Source: Parolsenella catena
Lineage (GTDB): Bacteria; Actinomycetota; Coriobacteriia; Coriobacteriales; Atopobiaceae
Length of the DNA stretch: 64,000 nucleotides
Direction of reading: 5' to 3'
Assembly (NCBI RefSeq): GCF_003966955.1
Contig: NZ_AP019367.1
Location: 744,001 to 808,000 of the forward strand
The notes under the pieces are model-generated. The model ran no database searches. It was given only the letters and a program-made list of their open reading frames with translations, and was not told the DNA's origin. The stretch's first letter is position 1. Each line of letters begins with the position of its first letter. This document shows positions 16,459 to 26,311 of this stretch, piece after piece. The position numbers and the translations under genes are program-made.

Positions 16459-17478
16459 ATGTCCAAGAAGCTCACGAGGAGGGGATTCGTCGCCGCGTCG
16501 CTTGCCTGCGTGCTCGCGCTTGCCGGCTGCGGATCTGCCAACTCCCAAGCCGCCAACCAGGCCGCCACGACGGCAGCCGACCCCACCGAGGTCCACGTGG
16601 CCTCGCTCAAGGGCCCCACGTCCATCGGGCTCGTCTCGTTCATGGACAAGGCCGCAAACGATGACTCCGGCCTTGCCAACACCTATGACTTCTCGATTTC
16701 TGCCGCTGCCGACGAGATCGTCCCCAAGGTCATCTCCGGTGACGTCGACATCGCGCTCGTGCCCGCCAACGTTGCGAGCGTCCTGTACAACAAGACCGAC
16801 GGCGCCGTCCAGGCGCTCGACGTCAACACGCTTGGCGTGCTCAACGTCGTGACGGGAGACGCGTCCGTGCAGTCGTTCTCCGACCTTGCGGGCCGCACGG
16901 TCTACCTCACGGGCAAGGGAGCCTCGCCCGAGTACGTCATGAACTACCTGCTCGACAAGGCCGGCATCGCAGACCAGGTGACGCTCGAGTTCAAGAGCGA
17001 GGCCGCCGAGGTCGTGAGCGCCCTTGCGGCTGACCCGTCTGCCGTGGGCATTCTGCCCGAGCCGTACAAGACGGCCGCGCTTGCCAAGAACGCGTCGCTG
17101 ACCTCGCCCATCAACCTCACGGACGTGTGGGACCAGTACGCCGAGGACGGCTCGCGCCTGCTCACCGGCGTCACGGTGGTGCGCCGCGACTTCGCCGAGC
17201 AGCATCCCGAGGCCGTCCGTGAGTTCGTCGAGCAACAGCAGGCCTCCGTGGAGGCCGTCTCGGCAGACCCCGCGACCTATGCGCAGTCCGTCGTTGACCA
17301 CGGCATCATCGACGCCGCTCCCGTGGCCGAGAAGGCCATCCCGGGCTGCGGCCTCACGTGCCTCACGGGCGACGAGATGAAGTCTGCACTCAGTGGCTAC
17401 CTGGGCGTCCTCGCGAGCTCCGATGCGAGCTCGGTGGGCGGCAAGCTTCCCGGCGACGACTTCTACTACGCGCTCTAG
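16459..17478 (+). CDS. ABC importer substrate-binding lipoprotein (nitrate/sulfonate/taurine type)
   Basis: A 340-residue protein. The signal sequence has a twin-arginine-like TRRGFVAAS and a lipobox LAGC with C24 as the lipidated residue. The mature part has the NMT1/SsuA-like pattern, with VPANVASVLYN and GKGASPEYVMNYLLDKAGI. It would deliver a small organic solute, such as a sulfonate, thiamine precursor or other anion, to the fused transporter encoded immediately downstream. The ATG has AAAGGAACACGC upstream; a much longer upstream frame from 16042 is rejected because it is antisense to the epimerase gene. Confidence 0.88.
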   Translation: MSKKLTRRGFVAASLACVLALAGCGSANSQAANQAATTAADPTEVHVASLKGPTSIGLVSFMDKAANDDSGLANTYDFSISAAADEIVPKVISGDVDIALVPANVASVLYNKTDGAVQALDVNTLGVLNVVTGDASVQSFSDLAGRTVYLTGKGASPEYVMNYLLDKAGIADQVTLEFKSEAAEVVSALAADPSAVGILPEPYKTAALAKNASLTSPINLTDVWDQYAEDGSRLLTGVTVVRRDFAEQHPEAVREFVEQQQASVEAVSADPATYAQSVVDHGIIDAAPVAEKAIPGCGLTCLTGDEMKSALSGYLGVLASSDASSVGGKLPGDDFYYAL

Positions 17479-17499
17479 GCACGTGGGCATCTTGATTCT

Positions 17500-18888
17500 G
17501 TGACTATGTCGAGTAACAAATGTCAGCTTGAGAGGGCGACGGCCGAGCGCGTGGCGGCCGTCGCCCTGTGGCTTGCCGTCTGGCAGGCGGCAAGCGTGGC
17601 CGTGCGGCAGCAGCTCATCCTGCCCGGTCCCGTCGACGTCGCCGCGGCGCTTGTGGGCCTTGTGGGTAGCGGGCCATTCTGGGCAAAGGTGGGCTTCTCC
17701 GCCCTGCGCATCATCGGGGCCACGCTTGCGGCCTACGCCGCGGCCATCTCGCTGGCGCTATCCTCTGCGCGCTGGCACCTCGTGCGCGTCGTGGCGAGGC
17801 CTCCGCTCGTGGCCGTGAAGTCCACGCCTGTCGTGTGCGTCGTGGTGTTGCTGCTCATCTGGCTTGGCTCTGCCAACGTGAGCGTGGCGGCGGTGTTTCT
17901 CATGGCGCTCCCCGGGCTCTACTTTCCCGTGCTCGAGGGACTCGACCACGTGAGCGAGGCACGCCGAGAGCTGTTCGACGTCCACGGCGTGCGCGCCGCC
18001 GCGCGAACGCTTGGTCTCGTGTGGCCCGAGACGCTTCCTTATTTATGTGCGGCGAGCGAGACGGTCGTGGGCATGGCGTGGAAGGCCGGCGTCGCGGCCG
18101 AGCTCATCGGCGCGCCCGCCGGCTCCATTGGCGAGCGCATCTACCAGGCAAAGCTTCTGCTCGAGACACCCGACCTGTTTGCGTGGACCATTGTGGTCAT
18201 CGCCCTTGCGGCCGTGTGCGAGCACGCGTTCCTGTGCGTCCTCAGGGTCTCTGGGCCGGTTGCGGTGCGTCTTGCCGTCATCGCTCGCGTGCATCCGGCG
18301 GGGGAGCGCAAGAGCCTGCCGCGCGGGGGTTGGAGCGTCTACGGCCTCTGGCTTTCCCATGGGCTCGCGGATGCCGTCTCGATGACGGTGGCGCCCGGCG
18401 GCCGGCTGTGCGTCATGGCGCCGAGTGGCGCGGGCAAGACGACGCTGCTCCGGACGCTTGCCGGCCTTGAGCGACCTGTCAGGGGCCGCGTCGAGGGTCC
18501 TGACTGCATCTCGGCGGAGTTCCAGGATGCGAGGCTCGTGGAGCGGGCCTCCGCACTTCAAAACGTTGCCCTCACGGCCGGCGAGGGCGTCGGGCCCGAC
18601 GAGATGCGCGGCCTGCTCGAGCGTCTCGTGCCCGGCATCGATGCGGATGCGCCCGTCTGCGCGCTGTCTGGCGGGCAGCGCCGGCGCGTCGAGCTCGCGC
18701 GGGCGCTCGTGGCCCCCGGAGACTCGGTGCTGCTCGACGAGCCGTTCGCGGGACTCGACGCGGTTGCGTGCGACCTTGCCTGCGACGTCATCGCAGACGA
18801 GCTCCGTGGCCGCTCCCTCATCGTGGCCACGCATGACGCTCGGGACGCCGAGCGCCTGGGAGCGGATACACTGGTGCTTGGCCGATAA
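17500..18888 (+). CDS. Fused ABC importer: permease plus ATPase in one chain
   Basis: A 462-residue protein. Residues of about 15-260 are an SsuC/TauC-like permease with five to six hydrophobic segments and the EAA-type loop in the region encoding [20 protein letters not shown]. Residues of about 270-462 are an ABC ATPase with Walker [10 protein letters not shown] (near 307), Q-loop EFQDARL, signature LSGGQRRR, Walker [12 protein letters not shown] and H-loop ATHD. In the known nitrate/sulfonate/taurine importers these two parts are separate genes. The reading frame is continuous with no stop or restart between the domains. The start is GTG 17500 or ATG 17506. It follows the binding-protein gene by 21 bases. 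Confidence 0.88.
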   Translation: MTMSSNKCQLERATAERVAAVALWLAVWQAASVAVRQQLILPGPVDVAAALVGLVGSGPFWAKVGFSALRIIGATLAAYAAAISLALSSARWHLVRVVARPPLVAVKSTPVVCVVVLLLIWLGSANVSVAAVFLMALPGLYFPVLEGLDHVSEARRELFDVHGVRAAARTLGLVWPETLPYLCAASETVVGMAWKAGVAAELIGAPAGSIGERIYQAKLLLETPDLFAWTIVVIALAAVCEHAFLCVLRVSGPVAVRLAVIARVHPAGERKSLPRGGWSVYGLWLSHGLADAVSMTVAPGGRLCVMAPSGAGKTTLLRTLAGLERPVRGRVEGPDCISAEFQDARLVERASALQNVALTAGEGVGPDEMRGLLERLVPGIDADAPVCALSGGQRRRVELARALVAPGDSVLLDEPFAGLDAVACDLACDVIADELRGRSLIVATHDARDAERLGADTLVLGR

Positions 18889-18920
18889 CGCGTGCTGCCC
18901 ATCTCGCTTCGGAGGTTCCC

Positions 18921-19595
18921 ATGCAAACCATGTCTCGTCGCTCGTTTCTCCTGGCTTCCCTTGGCGTGGCATCGCTGTGCCTTGCAGGCTGCGGCTCCGG
19001 CGCGTCCGGGGCGGCCTCCACGTCTGCGGCCTCCGCGTCTGCCGTGCCGTCATCCTCTGCCTCCTCGTGCGTGACGAGCGCCTCGGGCGAGTACGCGAGC
19101 GGCACGCACCACGCAACGATCGAGGTCGAGGGCTACGGGGCGATCAAGCTCGAGCTTGACGCCGACGTGGCGCCCGTCACGGTGGCCAACTTCGCCAAAC
19201 TCGCGGGCGAGGGCTTCTACGACGGCCTGACGTTCCACCGCATCATCGAGGGCTTCATGGTGCAGGGTGGAGACCCCAACGGAAACGGCACGGGCGGCTC
19301 CGACGAGAAGATCGTCGGCGAGTTCTCCGACAACGGTCACCCAAACTCGATCAGCCACGTGCGCGGCACCATCTCCATGGCACGCTCGCAGGCCTACAAC
19401 TCCGCGAGCTCGCAGTTCTTCATCATGCAGGCCGACACGCCGAGCCTCGACGGCCAATACGCCGCCTTTGGGCACGTGACGGAGGGCATGGACGTCGTCG
19501 ATGCCATGTGCGAGGCGGCGCGTCCCACGGACAACAACGGCTCGATCGCTGCGGCCGACCAGCCGCGCATCGCCTCCGTCAAGATGGATGACTAG
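18921..19595 (+). CDS. Cyclophilin-type peptidyl-prolyl isomerase lipoprotein
   Basis: A 224-residue protein. The signal has SRRSFLLAS and the lipobox LAGC, with C24 as the anchor. A Ser/Ala linker follows, then a cyclophilin domain from about residue 62, with the catalytic Arg in [14 protein letters not shown] and the later SSQFFIMQ. It would catalyse proline isomerisation in exported proteins at the outer face of the membrane. It is 32 bases downstream of the ABC gene and may be co-transcribed, but a functional link is not evident. Confidence 0.92.
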   Translation: MQTMSRRSFLLASLGVASLCLAGCGSGASGAASTSAASASAVPSSSASSCVTSASGEYASGTHHATIEVEGYGAIKLELDADVAPVTVANFAKLAGEGFYDGLTFHRIIEGFMVQGGDPNGNGTGGSDEKIVGEFSDNGHPNSISHVRGTISMARSQAYNSASSQFFIMQADTPSLDGQYAAFGHVTEGMDVVDAMCEAARPTDNNGSIAAADQPRIASVKMDD

Positions 19596-19833
19596 CGATG
19601 CCGTTCTCGGCCTGTAATTGCGCGTCGAGTTCATTCACGTCCTTGAATTACGTGTCGCGGCCCCACATTTCACGTAAAACCGGGCCAAGATAGCATCGTC
19701 TTCTCGCCGTCTGCGGGACGAGCGGCGCCGCTTGCCGCCGTCCCTGTATCCGCTAGAGCTCCACCTGGGTAAAGCAGGGGCAATCGACTGTCTCCGCGTG
19801 CATGCGTGCACACGGGCAAAGGGGGAGATTGCC

Positions 19834-21444
19834 ATGAAGAAGGCACAGGTAGATCGGCTCATCGAGCGTGACCAATCGGTCGCGGGGGTGCCGCGGGTCC
19901 ACATCGACCTCTCGCCCGCAAAGCTGGTTGAGGCCGCCGTGGCGCATGGGGAGGGCGTCCTTGCCTCCAACGGCTCGCTCGTCGTCGACACCGGCGAGCG
20001 CACCGGACGCTCGCCGCATGACCGCTTCGTCGTTGACGACCCGGCCATCCATGACAGGGTGTGCTGGGGCGAGGTCAACGTTCCCATGGAGCGCGATGTC
20101 TACGAGCACATCTGCTCGGGCGTTGTCGGCTACCTCTATGGCTGCGAGCTCTACGTCGTGCATGGGCTTGCGGGGGCGGACCGCAACCACTCCCGCAAGG
20201 TCTGCGTCATCTGCGAGCGCGCGAGCCAGGCGCTGTTCGTTCACCAGATGCTCGTGAGGCCAACGGCCCGCGAGCTCGCGAGCTTCGGCGAGCCCGACAT
20301 CTACGTGCTTGCGGCCCCGGGATACCGCTGCGACCCGGAGACGGACGGCACCAACTCTGGCGCCGCCGTCGTGCTAGACCTCGCCCATGGCGGCGTGGTC
20401 GTCGCGGGCACGGGCTACTCGGGAGAGATCAAGAAGGCCGTCTTCTCGTTCATGAACTACCTGCTGCCCGTCGAGGACGACGTGCTGTCCATGCACTGCT
20501 CGGCAAACGTCGATCCCATGACGGGGCAGACGGCCGTGCTGTTCGGCCTGTCGGGCACGGGCAAGACCACGCTCTCGGCAGACCCCAACCGCCTGCTCAT
20601 CGGTGACGACGAGCATGGGTGGTCAAGCCGCGGGATCTTCAACATCGAGGGTGGCTGCTATGCCAAGGCCATCGACCTGAGCCCCATCGCCGAGCCCGAC
20701 ATCTACGAGGCCATTCGCTTTGGCGCCGTGTGCGAGAACGTGATCCTTGATCCCGAGACGCGCGAGCCAGACTATACGGACGTCTCCCGTACGCAGAACA
20801 CGCGCGTGGCCTATCCCGTCGAGCACATCAAGAGCGTGCGCCTTGATGGCCGTGGCGGCATACCGAGCGTGGTGCTGTTCCTCACGTGCGATGCCTTCGG
20901 CGTGCTGCCGCCCATCTCGCGGCTCTCCCGCGAGGCGGCGATGTATCACTTCATGGCCGGCTTCACATCCAAGGTCGCGGGGACCGAGGAGGGCGTCTCG
21001 GAGCCCACGCCCACGTTCTCGGCCCTGTTCGGCGAGCCGTTCATGCCGCTTTCGCCAAGCCTCTATGCCGAGATGCTCGGCAAGCGCATTGACAGCACGA
21101 GGGCGCGCGTCTACCTCGTGAACACCGGCTGGCAGGGCGGCGCCTACGGCACGGGCTATCGCATCAGCCTGGCCGTGACGCGCTCTCTCGTCGCCGCGGC
21201 GCTCTCGGGCGACCTCGACTCGGGCGGCTACGAGCATGACGAGCGCCTGAACGTGGACATTCCGCTCGACTGCCCCGGCGTCACGCCGGCGGTCCTCAAC
21301 CCGCGGCACACCTGGACCACGCCCGAGGCCTATGACGAGGCTGCCGAGAGGCTCGCTGCGATGTTCGAGAAACACGCGAGCGAGCGCTACCCAGACCTCG
21401 ACCCGGTTGTGCTCGCCGCCGGCCCGCACCCGCTCGCCGAATAG
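19834..21444 (+). CDS. pckA: Phosphoenolpyruvate carboxykinase (ATP-dependent)
   Basis: A 536-residue protein. The ATP-binding P-loop GLSGTGKTTLSADPNR begins near residue 238, and the substrate and metal-binding blocks RTGRSPHDRF and NTGWQGGAYGTG are present. These place it in the ATP-type rather than the GTP-type family. It interconverts oxaloacetate and PEP; in fermenters it often runs toward oxaloacetate with ATP gain. The start at 19834 follows AAAGGGGGAGATTGCC. An in-frame ATG at 19732 is rejected. The 238-base upstream gap holds no other gene that I can see. A terminator follows. Confidence 0.96.
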   Translation: MKKAQVDRLIERDQSVAGVPRVHIDLSPAKLVEAAVAHGEGVLASNGSLVVDTGERTGRSPHDRFVVDDPAIHDRVCWGEVNVPMERDVYEHICSGVVGYLYGCELYVVHGLAGADRNHSRKVCVICERASQALFVHQMLVRPTARELASFGEPDIYVLAAPGYRCDPETDGTNSGAAVVLDLAHGGVVVAGTGYSGEIKKAVFSFMNYLLPVEDDVLSMHCSANVDPMTGQTAVLFGLSGTGKTTLSADPNRLLIGDDEHGWSSRGIFNIEGGCYAKAIDLSPIAEPDIYEAIRFGAVCENVILDPETREPDYTDVSRTQNTRVAYPVEHIKSVRLDGRGGIPSVVLFLTCDAFGVLPPISRLSREAAMYHFMAGFTSKVAGTEEGVSEPTPTFSALFGEPFMPLSPSLYAEMLGKRIDSTRARVYLVNTGWQGGAYGTGYRISLAVTRSLVAAALSGDLDSGGYEHDERLNVDIPLDCPGVTPAVLNPRHTWTTPEAYDEAAERLAAMFEKHASERYPDLDPVVLAAGPHPLAE

Positions 21445-21456
21445 CCTGCAACACCT

Positions 21457-21487
21457 GCGCCCCGTCCGTCTGGCGGGGCGCTTTTTG
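21457..21487 (+). terminator. Terminator of pckA
   Basis: GCGCCCCG (21457-21464) pairs with CGGGGCGC (21474-21481), followed by TTTTT. Confidence 0.88.
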
Positions 21488-21538
21488 GCCGCGGCCGCGC
21501 GCGGCAAGTCGCATCTCAAGCTTGTCGACGACTAGAAA

Positions 21539-21571
21539 AGGCGGGGTGCCACGAACGGTGGCACCCCGCCT
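21539..21571 (-). terminator. Terminator of pta
   Basis: AGGCGGGGTGCCAC (21539-21552) is exactly complementary to 21558-21571. Read on the minus strand the hairpin is followed by TTTTC, 34 bases after the pta stop. Confidence 0.88.
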
Positions 21572-21604
21572 CACGAAAGCGGACGAGCTTGTGCTGCGAA
21601 AGCC

Positions 21605-22585
21605 CTACTCGGCCATCTGGGCCTGGACGGCCGTGATGGCCACGACGCCCACGATGTCGTCGGCAGAGCAGCCGCGGGACAGGTCGTTGACCGGCTTGGC
21701 GATGCCCTGAAGGATGGGGCCGTAGGCCTCGGCGCCGCCGAAGCGCTGGACGAGCTTGTAGCCGATGTTGCCAGCCTCGAGGTCCGGGAAGACGAGGATG
21801 TTGGCGTGGCCGGCGACCTCGGAGCCCGGGGCCTTGAGGTCGGCGACGGACTGCACGAGCGCGGCGTCAAGCTGCAGGTCGCCGTCGAGGGCGAGCTCGG
21901 GGGCCTTCTCGTTGGCGAGCTTCGTGGCCTCCTGGACCTTCTCGGGGACCTCACCCTTGGCGGAGCCCTTCGTGGAGAAGGACAGCATGGCGACCTTGGG
22001 CTCGACGTCGCCCATGAAGGCCTTCCAGCTGGCGGCGGAGGCGATGGCGATCTCGGAGAGCTCGTCGGCGTTCGGGTCGATGTTCAGGCCGCAGTCGGCG
22101 AACATGAGCGTGCCCTCGGCGCCGTACTCGGGGGTCTTCGTGCACATGATGAAGAAGGCCGAGACGAGCTTCGTGCCCGGGGCGGTCTTGAGGATCTGCA
22201 GGGCCGGGCGCAGCGTGTTGGCCGTGGAGTGGCAGGCGCCGGAGACGAGGCCGTCGGCGTCTCCCATCTTGACCATCATGGTGCCGAAGTAGGTGGCGTC
22301 GTTCATCTGCTCGCGGGCCTGCTCGATGGTGACGCCCTTCTTGGCGCGCAGCTCTGCGAACTTCTCGGCATAGGCCTCGTGCTTCTCGGCGGTCTTGGGG
22401 TCGATGACCGTGACGCCCTCGACGTCGATCTGGGAGGGGTCGCCAAGGATGATCAGGTTGGCAAGGCCCTCCTCGACGATCTTCTTGGCGGCCTCGATGG
22501 TGCGCGGGTCCTCACCCTCGGGCAGGACGATCGTCTTCTTATCCGCCTTGGCGGCAGACTTCATACGCTGCAGGAAATCGCTCAT
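21605..22585 (-). CDS. pta: Phosphate acetyltransferase
   Basis: A 326-residue protein of the short single-domain type, with VLPEGEDPRT near the N-terminus, SGACHSTANTLRP and the C-terminal GCSADDIVGVVAITA. It converts acetyl-CoA and phosphate to acetyl phosphate, which AckA uses to make ATP. The start at 22585 is chosen because AAGGAGCGAA precedes it; the upstream in-frame ATG would add 11 residues. It is convergent with pckA and divergent from glf. Confidence 0.96.
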   Translation of the reverse strand: MSDFLQRMKSAAKADKKTIVLPEGEDPRTIEAAKKIVEEGLANLIILGDPSQIDVEGVTVIDPKTAEKHEAYAEKFAELRAKKGVTIEQAREQMNDATYFGTMMVKMGDADGLVSGACHSTANTLRPALQILKTAPGTKLVSAFFIMCTKTPEYGAEGTLMFADCGLNIDPNADELSEIAIASAASWKAFMGDVEPKVAMLSFSTKGSAKGEVPEKVQEATKLANEKAPELALDGDLQLDAALVQSVADLKAPGSEVAGHANILVFPDLEAGNIGYKLVQRFGGAEAYGPILQGIAKPVNDLSRGCSADDIVGVVAITAVQAQMAE

Positions 22586-22740
22586 TTCGCTCCTTTTTTG
22601 GCGTTTTACTGGCGTCATGTGACACCGGACCCATTATAGGTTCGCCTGATATAGAATCACCTAGAGATTTGGGGACGCACGCGGCCGATCCTTGGTTGCG
22701 TGCGTCACGCGTGAACCGATGATTCGTCGAGAGGATTCGA

Positions 22741-23943
22741 ATGGCTATCGCAAGTGGGCTTCCCGCTGGGTTTAACGCCGACAGTTACGACATGATCGTC
22801 GTCGGCGCCGGATACGCGGGATCGGTCTGCGCCCGCCGCCTTGCCGAGGCCTGCGGCTTCCACGTGGCCGTCATCGAGCGTCGCGATCACATCGCCGGCA
22901 ACGCCTATGACTACGTCGATGACGCCGGCATCCTCGTCCACAAGTACGGCCCGCACATCTACCACACGCAGTCTGACCGCGTGCACCAGTTCCTCTCGCG
23001 CTTCACCGAGTGGACGAACTACCAGCACAAGGTGCTCGCCAACATTCACGGCACGCTCATGCCGGTCCCCTTCAACCACAAGAGCCTCAAGCTCGCCTTT
23101 GGCGAGGAGCGCGGCGAGGCCCTCTACCGCAAGCTTGTCGAGACCTTCGGTGAAAACAAGAAGGTCCCCATCCTCGAGCTTCGCGAGAAGAACGACCCCG
23201 ACCTGCAGGAGGTCGCCGACTACGTCTACGAGAACGTGTTCCTCCACTACACGATGAAGCAGTGGGGCACCACGCCCGACCAGGTCGACCCCTCCGTCAC
23301 GGGCCGCGTGCCGGTGTTCGTCGGTGACGACGAGCGCTACTTCCCGCTCGTCGCCCACCAGGGCATGCCCGCCGAGGGCTACACGAAGCTCTTCGAGCGC
23401 CTGCTCGACCACGACCTCATCGACGTGTTCCTCGGCGTCGACGTCCGCGACATCCTCATGGTTGACGAGGACTACGCAAAGGTCTGCGGCAAGCCCTACG
23501 GCGGGGAGATCGTCTACACCGGCCCGCTCGACGAGCTGTTCGGCCTTGACCTCGGGGCGCTGCCGTACCGCACGCTCGACATGCAGTTCGAGACGCTCGA
23601 CGTCGACCAGTTCCAGCCCGTCGGCACCGTCAACTACACGACGAGCGAGGACTTCACGCGCATCACCGAGTTCAAGAACATGACGGGTCAGGTCGTTCCC
23701 GGCAAGACCACGATCATGCGCGAGTACTCCAAGGCCTACACGCCTGAGAGCGGCCAGACCCCCTACTACGCCATCCTCGAGGACGAGAACAAGCAGCTCT
23801 ACCAGCGCTATCTTGCCCGCGTGAGCAGGCTCACGAACTTCCACCCGGTGGGCCGTCTCGCCGAGTACCGCTACTACGACATGGACGGCGTCGTCGCCAG
23901 CGCGCTCGACCTGTCCGACGAGCTCGTCGCCGCACACAACTAG
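22741..23943 (+). CDS. glf: UDP-galactopyranose mutase
   Basis: A 400-residue flavoprotein. The FAD-binding motif VVGAGYAG includes G22, G24 and G27. GNAYDYVDDAGILVHKYGPH and FGEENKKVPI-like blocks, and the C-terminal RYYDMDGVVASALDL, match the bacterial mutase. It converts UDP-galactopyranose to UDP-galactofuranose, the donor for galactofuranan. It is divergent from pta and followed 92 bases later by a glycosyltransferase gene. The galactofuranosyltransferase and export genes lie far away at 60-64 kb. Confidence 0.95.
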   Translation: MAIASGLPAGFNADSYDMIVVGAGYAGSVCARRLAEACGFHVAVIERRDHIAGNAYDYVDDAGILVHKYGPHIYHTQSDRVHQFLSRFTEWTNYQHKVLANIHGTLMPVPFNHKSLKLAFGEERGEALYRKLVETFGENKKVPILELREKNDPDLQEVADYVYENVFLHYTMKQWGTTPDQVDPSVTGRVPVFVGDDERYFPLVAHQGMPAEGYTKLFERLLDHDLIDVFLGVDVRDILMVDEDYAKVCGKPYGGEIVYTGPLDELFGLDLGALPYRTLDMQFETLDVDQFQPVGTVNYTTSEDFTRITEFKNMTGQVVPGKTTIMREYSKAYTPESGQTPYYAILEDENKQLYQRYLARVSRLTNFHPVGRLAEYRYYDMDGVVASALDLSDELVAAHN

Positions 23944-24035
23944 CAAGCCCGCCGCACCCCGGATGAGCGATCTCCGGGGTGCGCGCCCAAGACCGCCAGG
24001 ACACCTCGCGTGGCGGGGCACCCAGGGAGAGAACC

Positions 24036-25076
24036 GTGACTACAGGCAAGACCATCACCTTCGGCATTCCGTGCTACAACTCCGCGGAGTACATGGACCA
24101 CTGCATCTCCTCGATCCTCGAGGGCAGCGACTACGCCGAGGATGTCCAGATCGTCATCGTGGACGACGGCTCCACGAAGGACAACACCTACGAGAAAGCC
24201 CTCGAGTGGCAGAACCGCTACCCGAACATCGTCGAGGCGGTTCATCAGGAGAACGGCGGACATGGCATGGCCGTCCTCGCCGCCCTCGAGCACGCAAAGG
24301 GCCTGTACTTCAAGATCGTCGATTCCGATGACTGGCTCGATGACGACGCCCTCTCCAAGCTTCTCTCCACGCTTCGCGACTTCGAGTGGCGCGACATGCG
24401 CGTGGACCTCGTCATCACCAACTACGTCTATGAGCACGTCGAGGACAACACGCAGAACGTCATCGACTACAAGTACGTCCTCAAGCGCAACAAGGTCATC
24501 ACGTGGGACAAGATCGGCCACTTCAACATGGCCCAGAACCTGCTCATGCACTCGCTGTGCTACCGCACCGACATTCTGCGTGACGGCGGCGTGCCCATGC
24601 CCGCGCACACGTTCTACGTGGACAACATCTACGCCTACGTGCCGCTGCCGCGCTGCAAGACGCTCTACTACCTCGACGTGGACCTCTACCGCTACTTCAT
24701 CGGCCGAGACGACCAGTCGGTGAACGAGAAGGTCATGGTGAGCCGCATCGACCAGCAGCTGCGCATCACCCGCATCATGATGGACGCCTACCACCTCTAT
24801 GACGACATCGAGACGCCCGAGCTCCGCAGCTACATGATCGGCTACTTCACGCTCATGATGGCCGCCTGCTCCGTCTTCTCCCGCATGTCCGACAAGCCCG
24901 ACGCCATGGCCAACTGCGATGAGCTCTGGGACCACCTCAAGGAGTACGACAAGCGCATGTACCGCCGTGCCCGCATGGGCATCGTGGGCATCGCGACGAA
25001 CCTCCCCACGAAGGTGGGCGAGAAGTTCACGCTGGGCATCTACCGCATCGCCTCGAAGCTCGTGAAGTTCAACTAG
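24036..25076 (+). CDS. Family 2 glycosyltransferase
   Basis: A 346-residue protein. The GT-A fold starts at FGIPCYNSAEY, with DDGSTKDNT near residue 43 and the SDDWLDD motif near residue 98 binding the nucleotide sugar and metal. The C-terminal 150 residues are helical and of the type seen in cell-wall polysaccharide transferases. The GTG start follows CAGGGAGAGAACC. Its place just after glf suggests a surface-glycan role, possibly adding Galf, but the donor is not shown by the sequence. No transmembrane segments are clear. Confidence 0.85.
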   Translation: MTTGKTITFGIPCYNSAEYMDHCISSILEGSDYAEDVQIVIVDDGSTKDNTYEKALEWQNRYPNIVEAVHQENGGHGMAVLAALEHAKGLYFKIVDSDDWLDDDALSKLLSTLRDFEWRDMRVDLVITNYVYEHVEDNTQNVIDYKYVLKRNKVITWDKIGHFNMAQNLLMHSLCYRTDILRDGGVPMPAHTFYVDNIYAYVPLPRCKTLYYLDVDLYRYFIGRDDQSVNEKVMVSRIDQQLRITRIMMDAYHLYDDIETPELRSYMIGYFTLMMAACSVFSRMSDKPDAMANCDELWDHLKEYDKRMYRRARMGIVGIATNLPTKVGEKFTLGIYRIASKLVKFN

Positions 25077-25094
25077 GCGCTGACGTAGCTGTCG

Positions 25095-25178
25095 AAGGCC
25101 CCGGACCCTGCCACGCAAACGTCCTCGCGCCCCTTTGGGGCGCTGCGGAATGATTGCTCAGACAGGGTCCGGGGCCTT
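25095..25178. terminator. Bidirectional cruciform-like terminator
   Basis: AAGGCCCCGGACCCTG (25095-25110) is perfectly complementary to 25163-25178, and an inner hairpin GCGCCCC/GGGGCGC lies at 25127-25143. It separates the convergent glycosyltransferase and methyltransferase genes. Confidence 0.75.
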
Positions 25179-25276
25179 CTTCTGTTGACGTGCTTGTTGA
25201 GTGCGGGTGGGCGATGCGGCGGGCAGCGGGAGCTTCGGCGGAGGTTTGAGGCTGGCTGCGTGCGTCTCTGGGGCTG

Positions 25277-26170
25277 TTAGGCCCTGAGCTCCCAGAAGGC
25301 CACGGCGGTGGCGGCGGCGACGTTGAGGGAGTCGACGCCGTGCTGCATCGGGATGCGCACGGTCATGTCGCACGCCTCGATCGTGTCGTTGGCCAGGCCG
25401 TCCCCCTCGGTTCCGAACAGCATCGCGAGCTTGTCGATGCCGGCGAGCCGCTCGTCGCCCAGGGAGTAGGAGTCGTTGCGCAGGGCGAGCGCCGCCGTCT
25501 TGAAGCCGCGCGAGCGGAGCAGGCCCAGGCCGTCGCACTCGTCGTCGGTGGCGGGCCAAGCGCCCAGGCGCCCCCACGGCACCTGGAACACGGTTCCCAT
25601 GCTCACGCGCACCGCGCGGCGAACGAGCGGATCGCAGCAGGTTGGCGTGAGCAGGACGGCGTCGATGCCGAGGGCGGCGGCGCTCCTCATCGCGGCGCCC
25701 ACGTTCGTGGCGTCCGTGACGCCCTCCAGAACGGCGACGCGGCGGGCGTCGGGAACGGCGTCGAGCACCTCGGCTGCGGAGCGCTCTTTTGGCCTGTGCA
25801 TCGCGCACAGCACGCCGCGTGTCACGTTGTAGCCCACGAGCTTACAGATCTCGTCATGGGGCAGGACGTAGATGGGAACGCCGTCACAGGGCACGACGCT
25901 CACGTGGCCGGCGCTTGCGAACACGCGTCCACCCCTCGGCAGGGCGGCGACGTCGCGAACGAGGTCCGCCTGCGTCTCGAGCTGGCGCTCCTCGAGCAGA
26001 AGCGACAGCGGCTCCAGTCCCTGCCGGACGGCCACGCGGACGACCTTCTCGGACTCCGCGACGAGTACGCCGGCGTCTGCCTCGAGCCTGCTGCGGAGCT
26101 GGCGCTCCGTGAGCCTCGCGTAGACGTCAAGCCTCGGGTCGCTGGCAGAGTCGAGCATGACGATTCCCAC
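25277..26170 (-). CDS. TrmH-family (SpoU) RNA 2'-O-methyltransferase
   Basis: A 298-residue protein. The three SPOUT motifs are present in the C-terminal half: GVTDATNVGAAMRSA, LFGTEGDGL and IPMQHGVDSLNVAAATAVA. The N-terminal part of about 110 residues would bind RNA. It methylates ribose in rRNA or tRNA with S-adenosylmethionine; the target is not predictable. The GTG start at 26170 has GGAGG five bases upstream; an ATG four codons later is the alternative. It is divergent from the L,D-transpeptidase gene. Confidence 0.88.
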   Translation of the reverse strand: MGIVMLDSASDPRLDVYARLTERQLRSRLEADAGVLVAESEKVVRVAVRQGLEPLSLLLEERQLETQADLVRDVAALPRGGRVFASAGHVSVVPCDGVPIYVLPHDEICKLVGYNVTRGVLCAMHRPKERSAAEVLDAVPDARRVAVLEGVTDATNVGAAMRSAAALGIDAVLLTPTCCDPLVRRAVRVSMGTVFQVPWGRLGAWPATDDECDGLGLLRSRGFKTAALALRNDSYSLGDERLAGIDKLAMLFGTEGDGLANDTIEACDMTVRIPMQHGVDSLNVAAATAVAFWELRA

Positions 26171-26311
26171 GGGTGCCTCCAGACGCCGGGACGCCCCGGC
26201 AAAGCTAATTAGCGTAGCGATGGCGCGCAGCCAAGCGCGACCATGCGCTACGATACAACATGGCTGTAGGAATTTGACTGGCCGGGCGCTATCTCGGCCA
26301 CGGGGGATGTC

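Noticed and set aside
19596-19833. Possible small gene or riboswitch before pckA
   Set aside because: No frame with a start and coding bias, and no recognised riboswitch fold.
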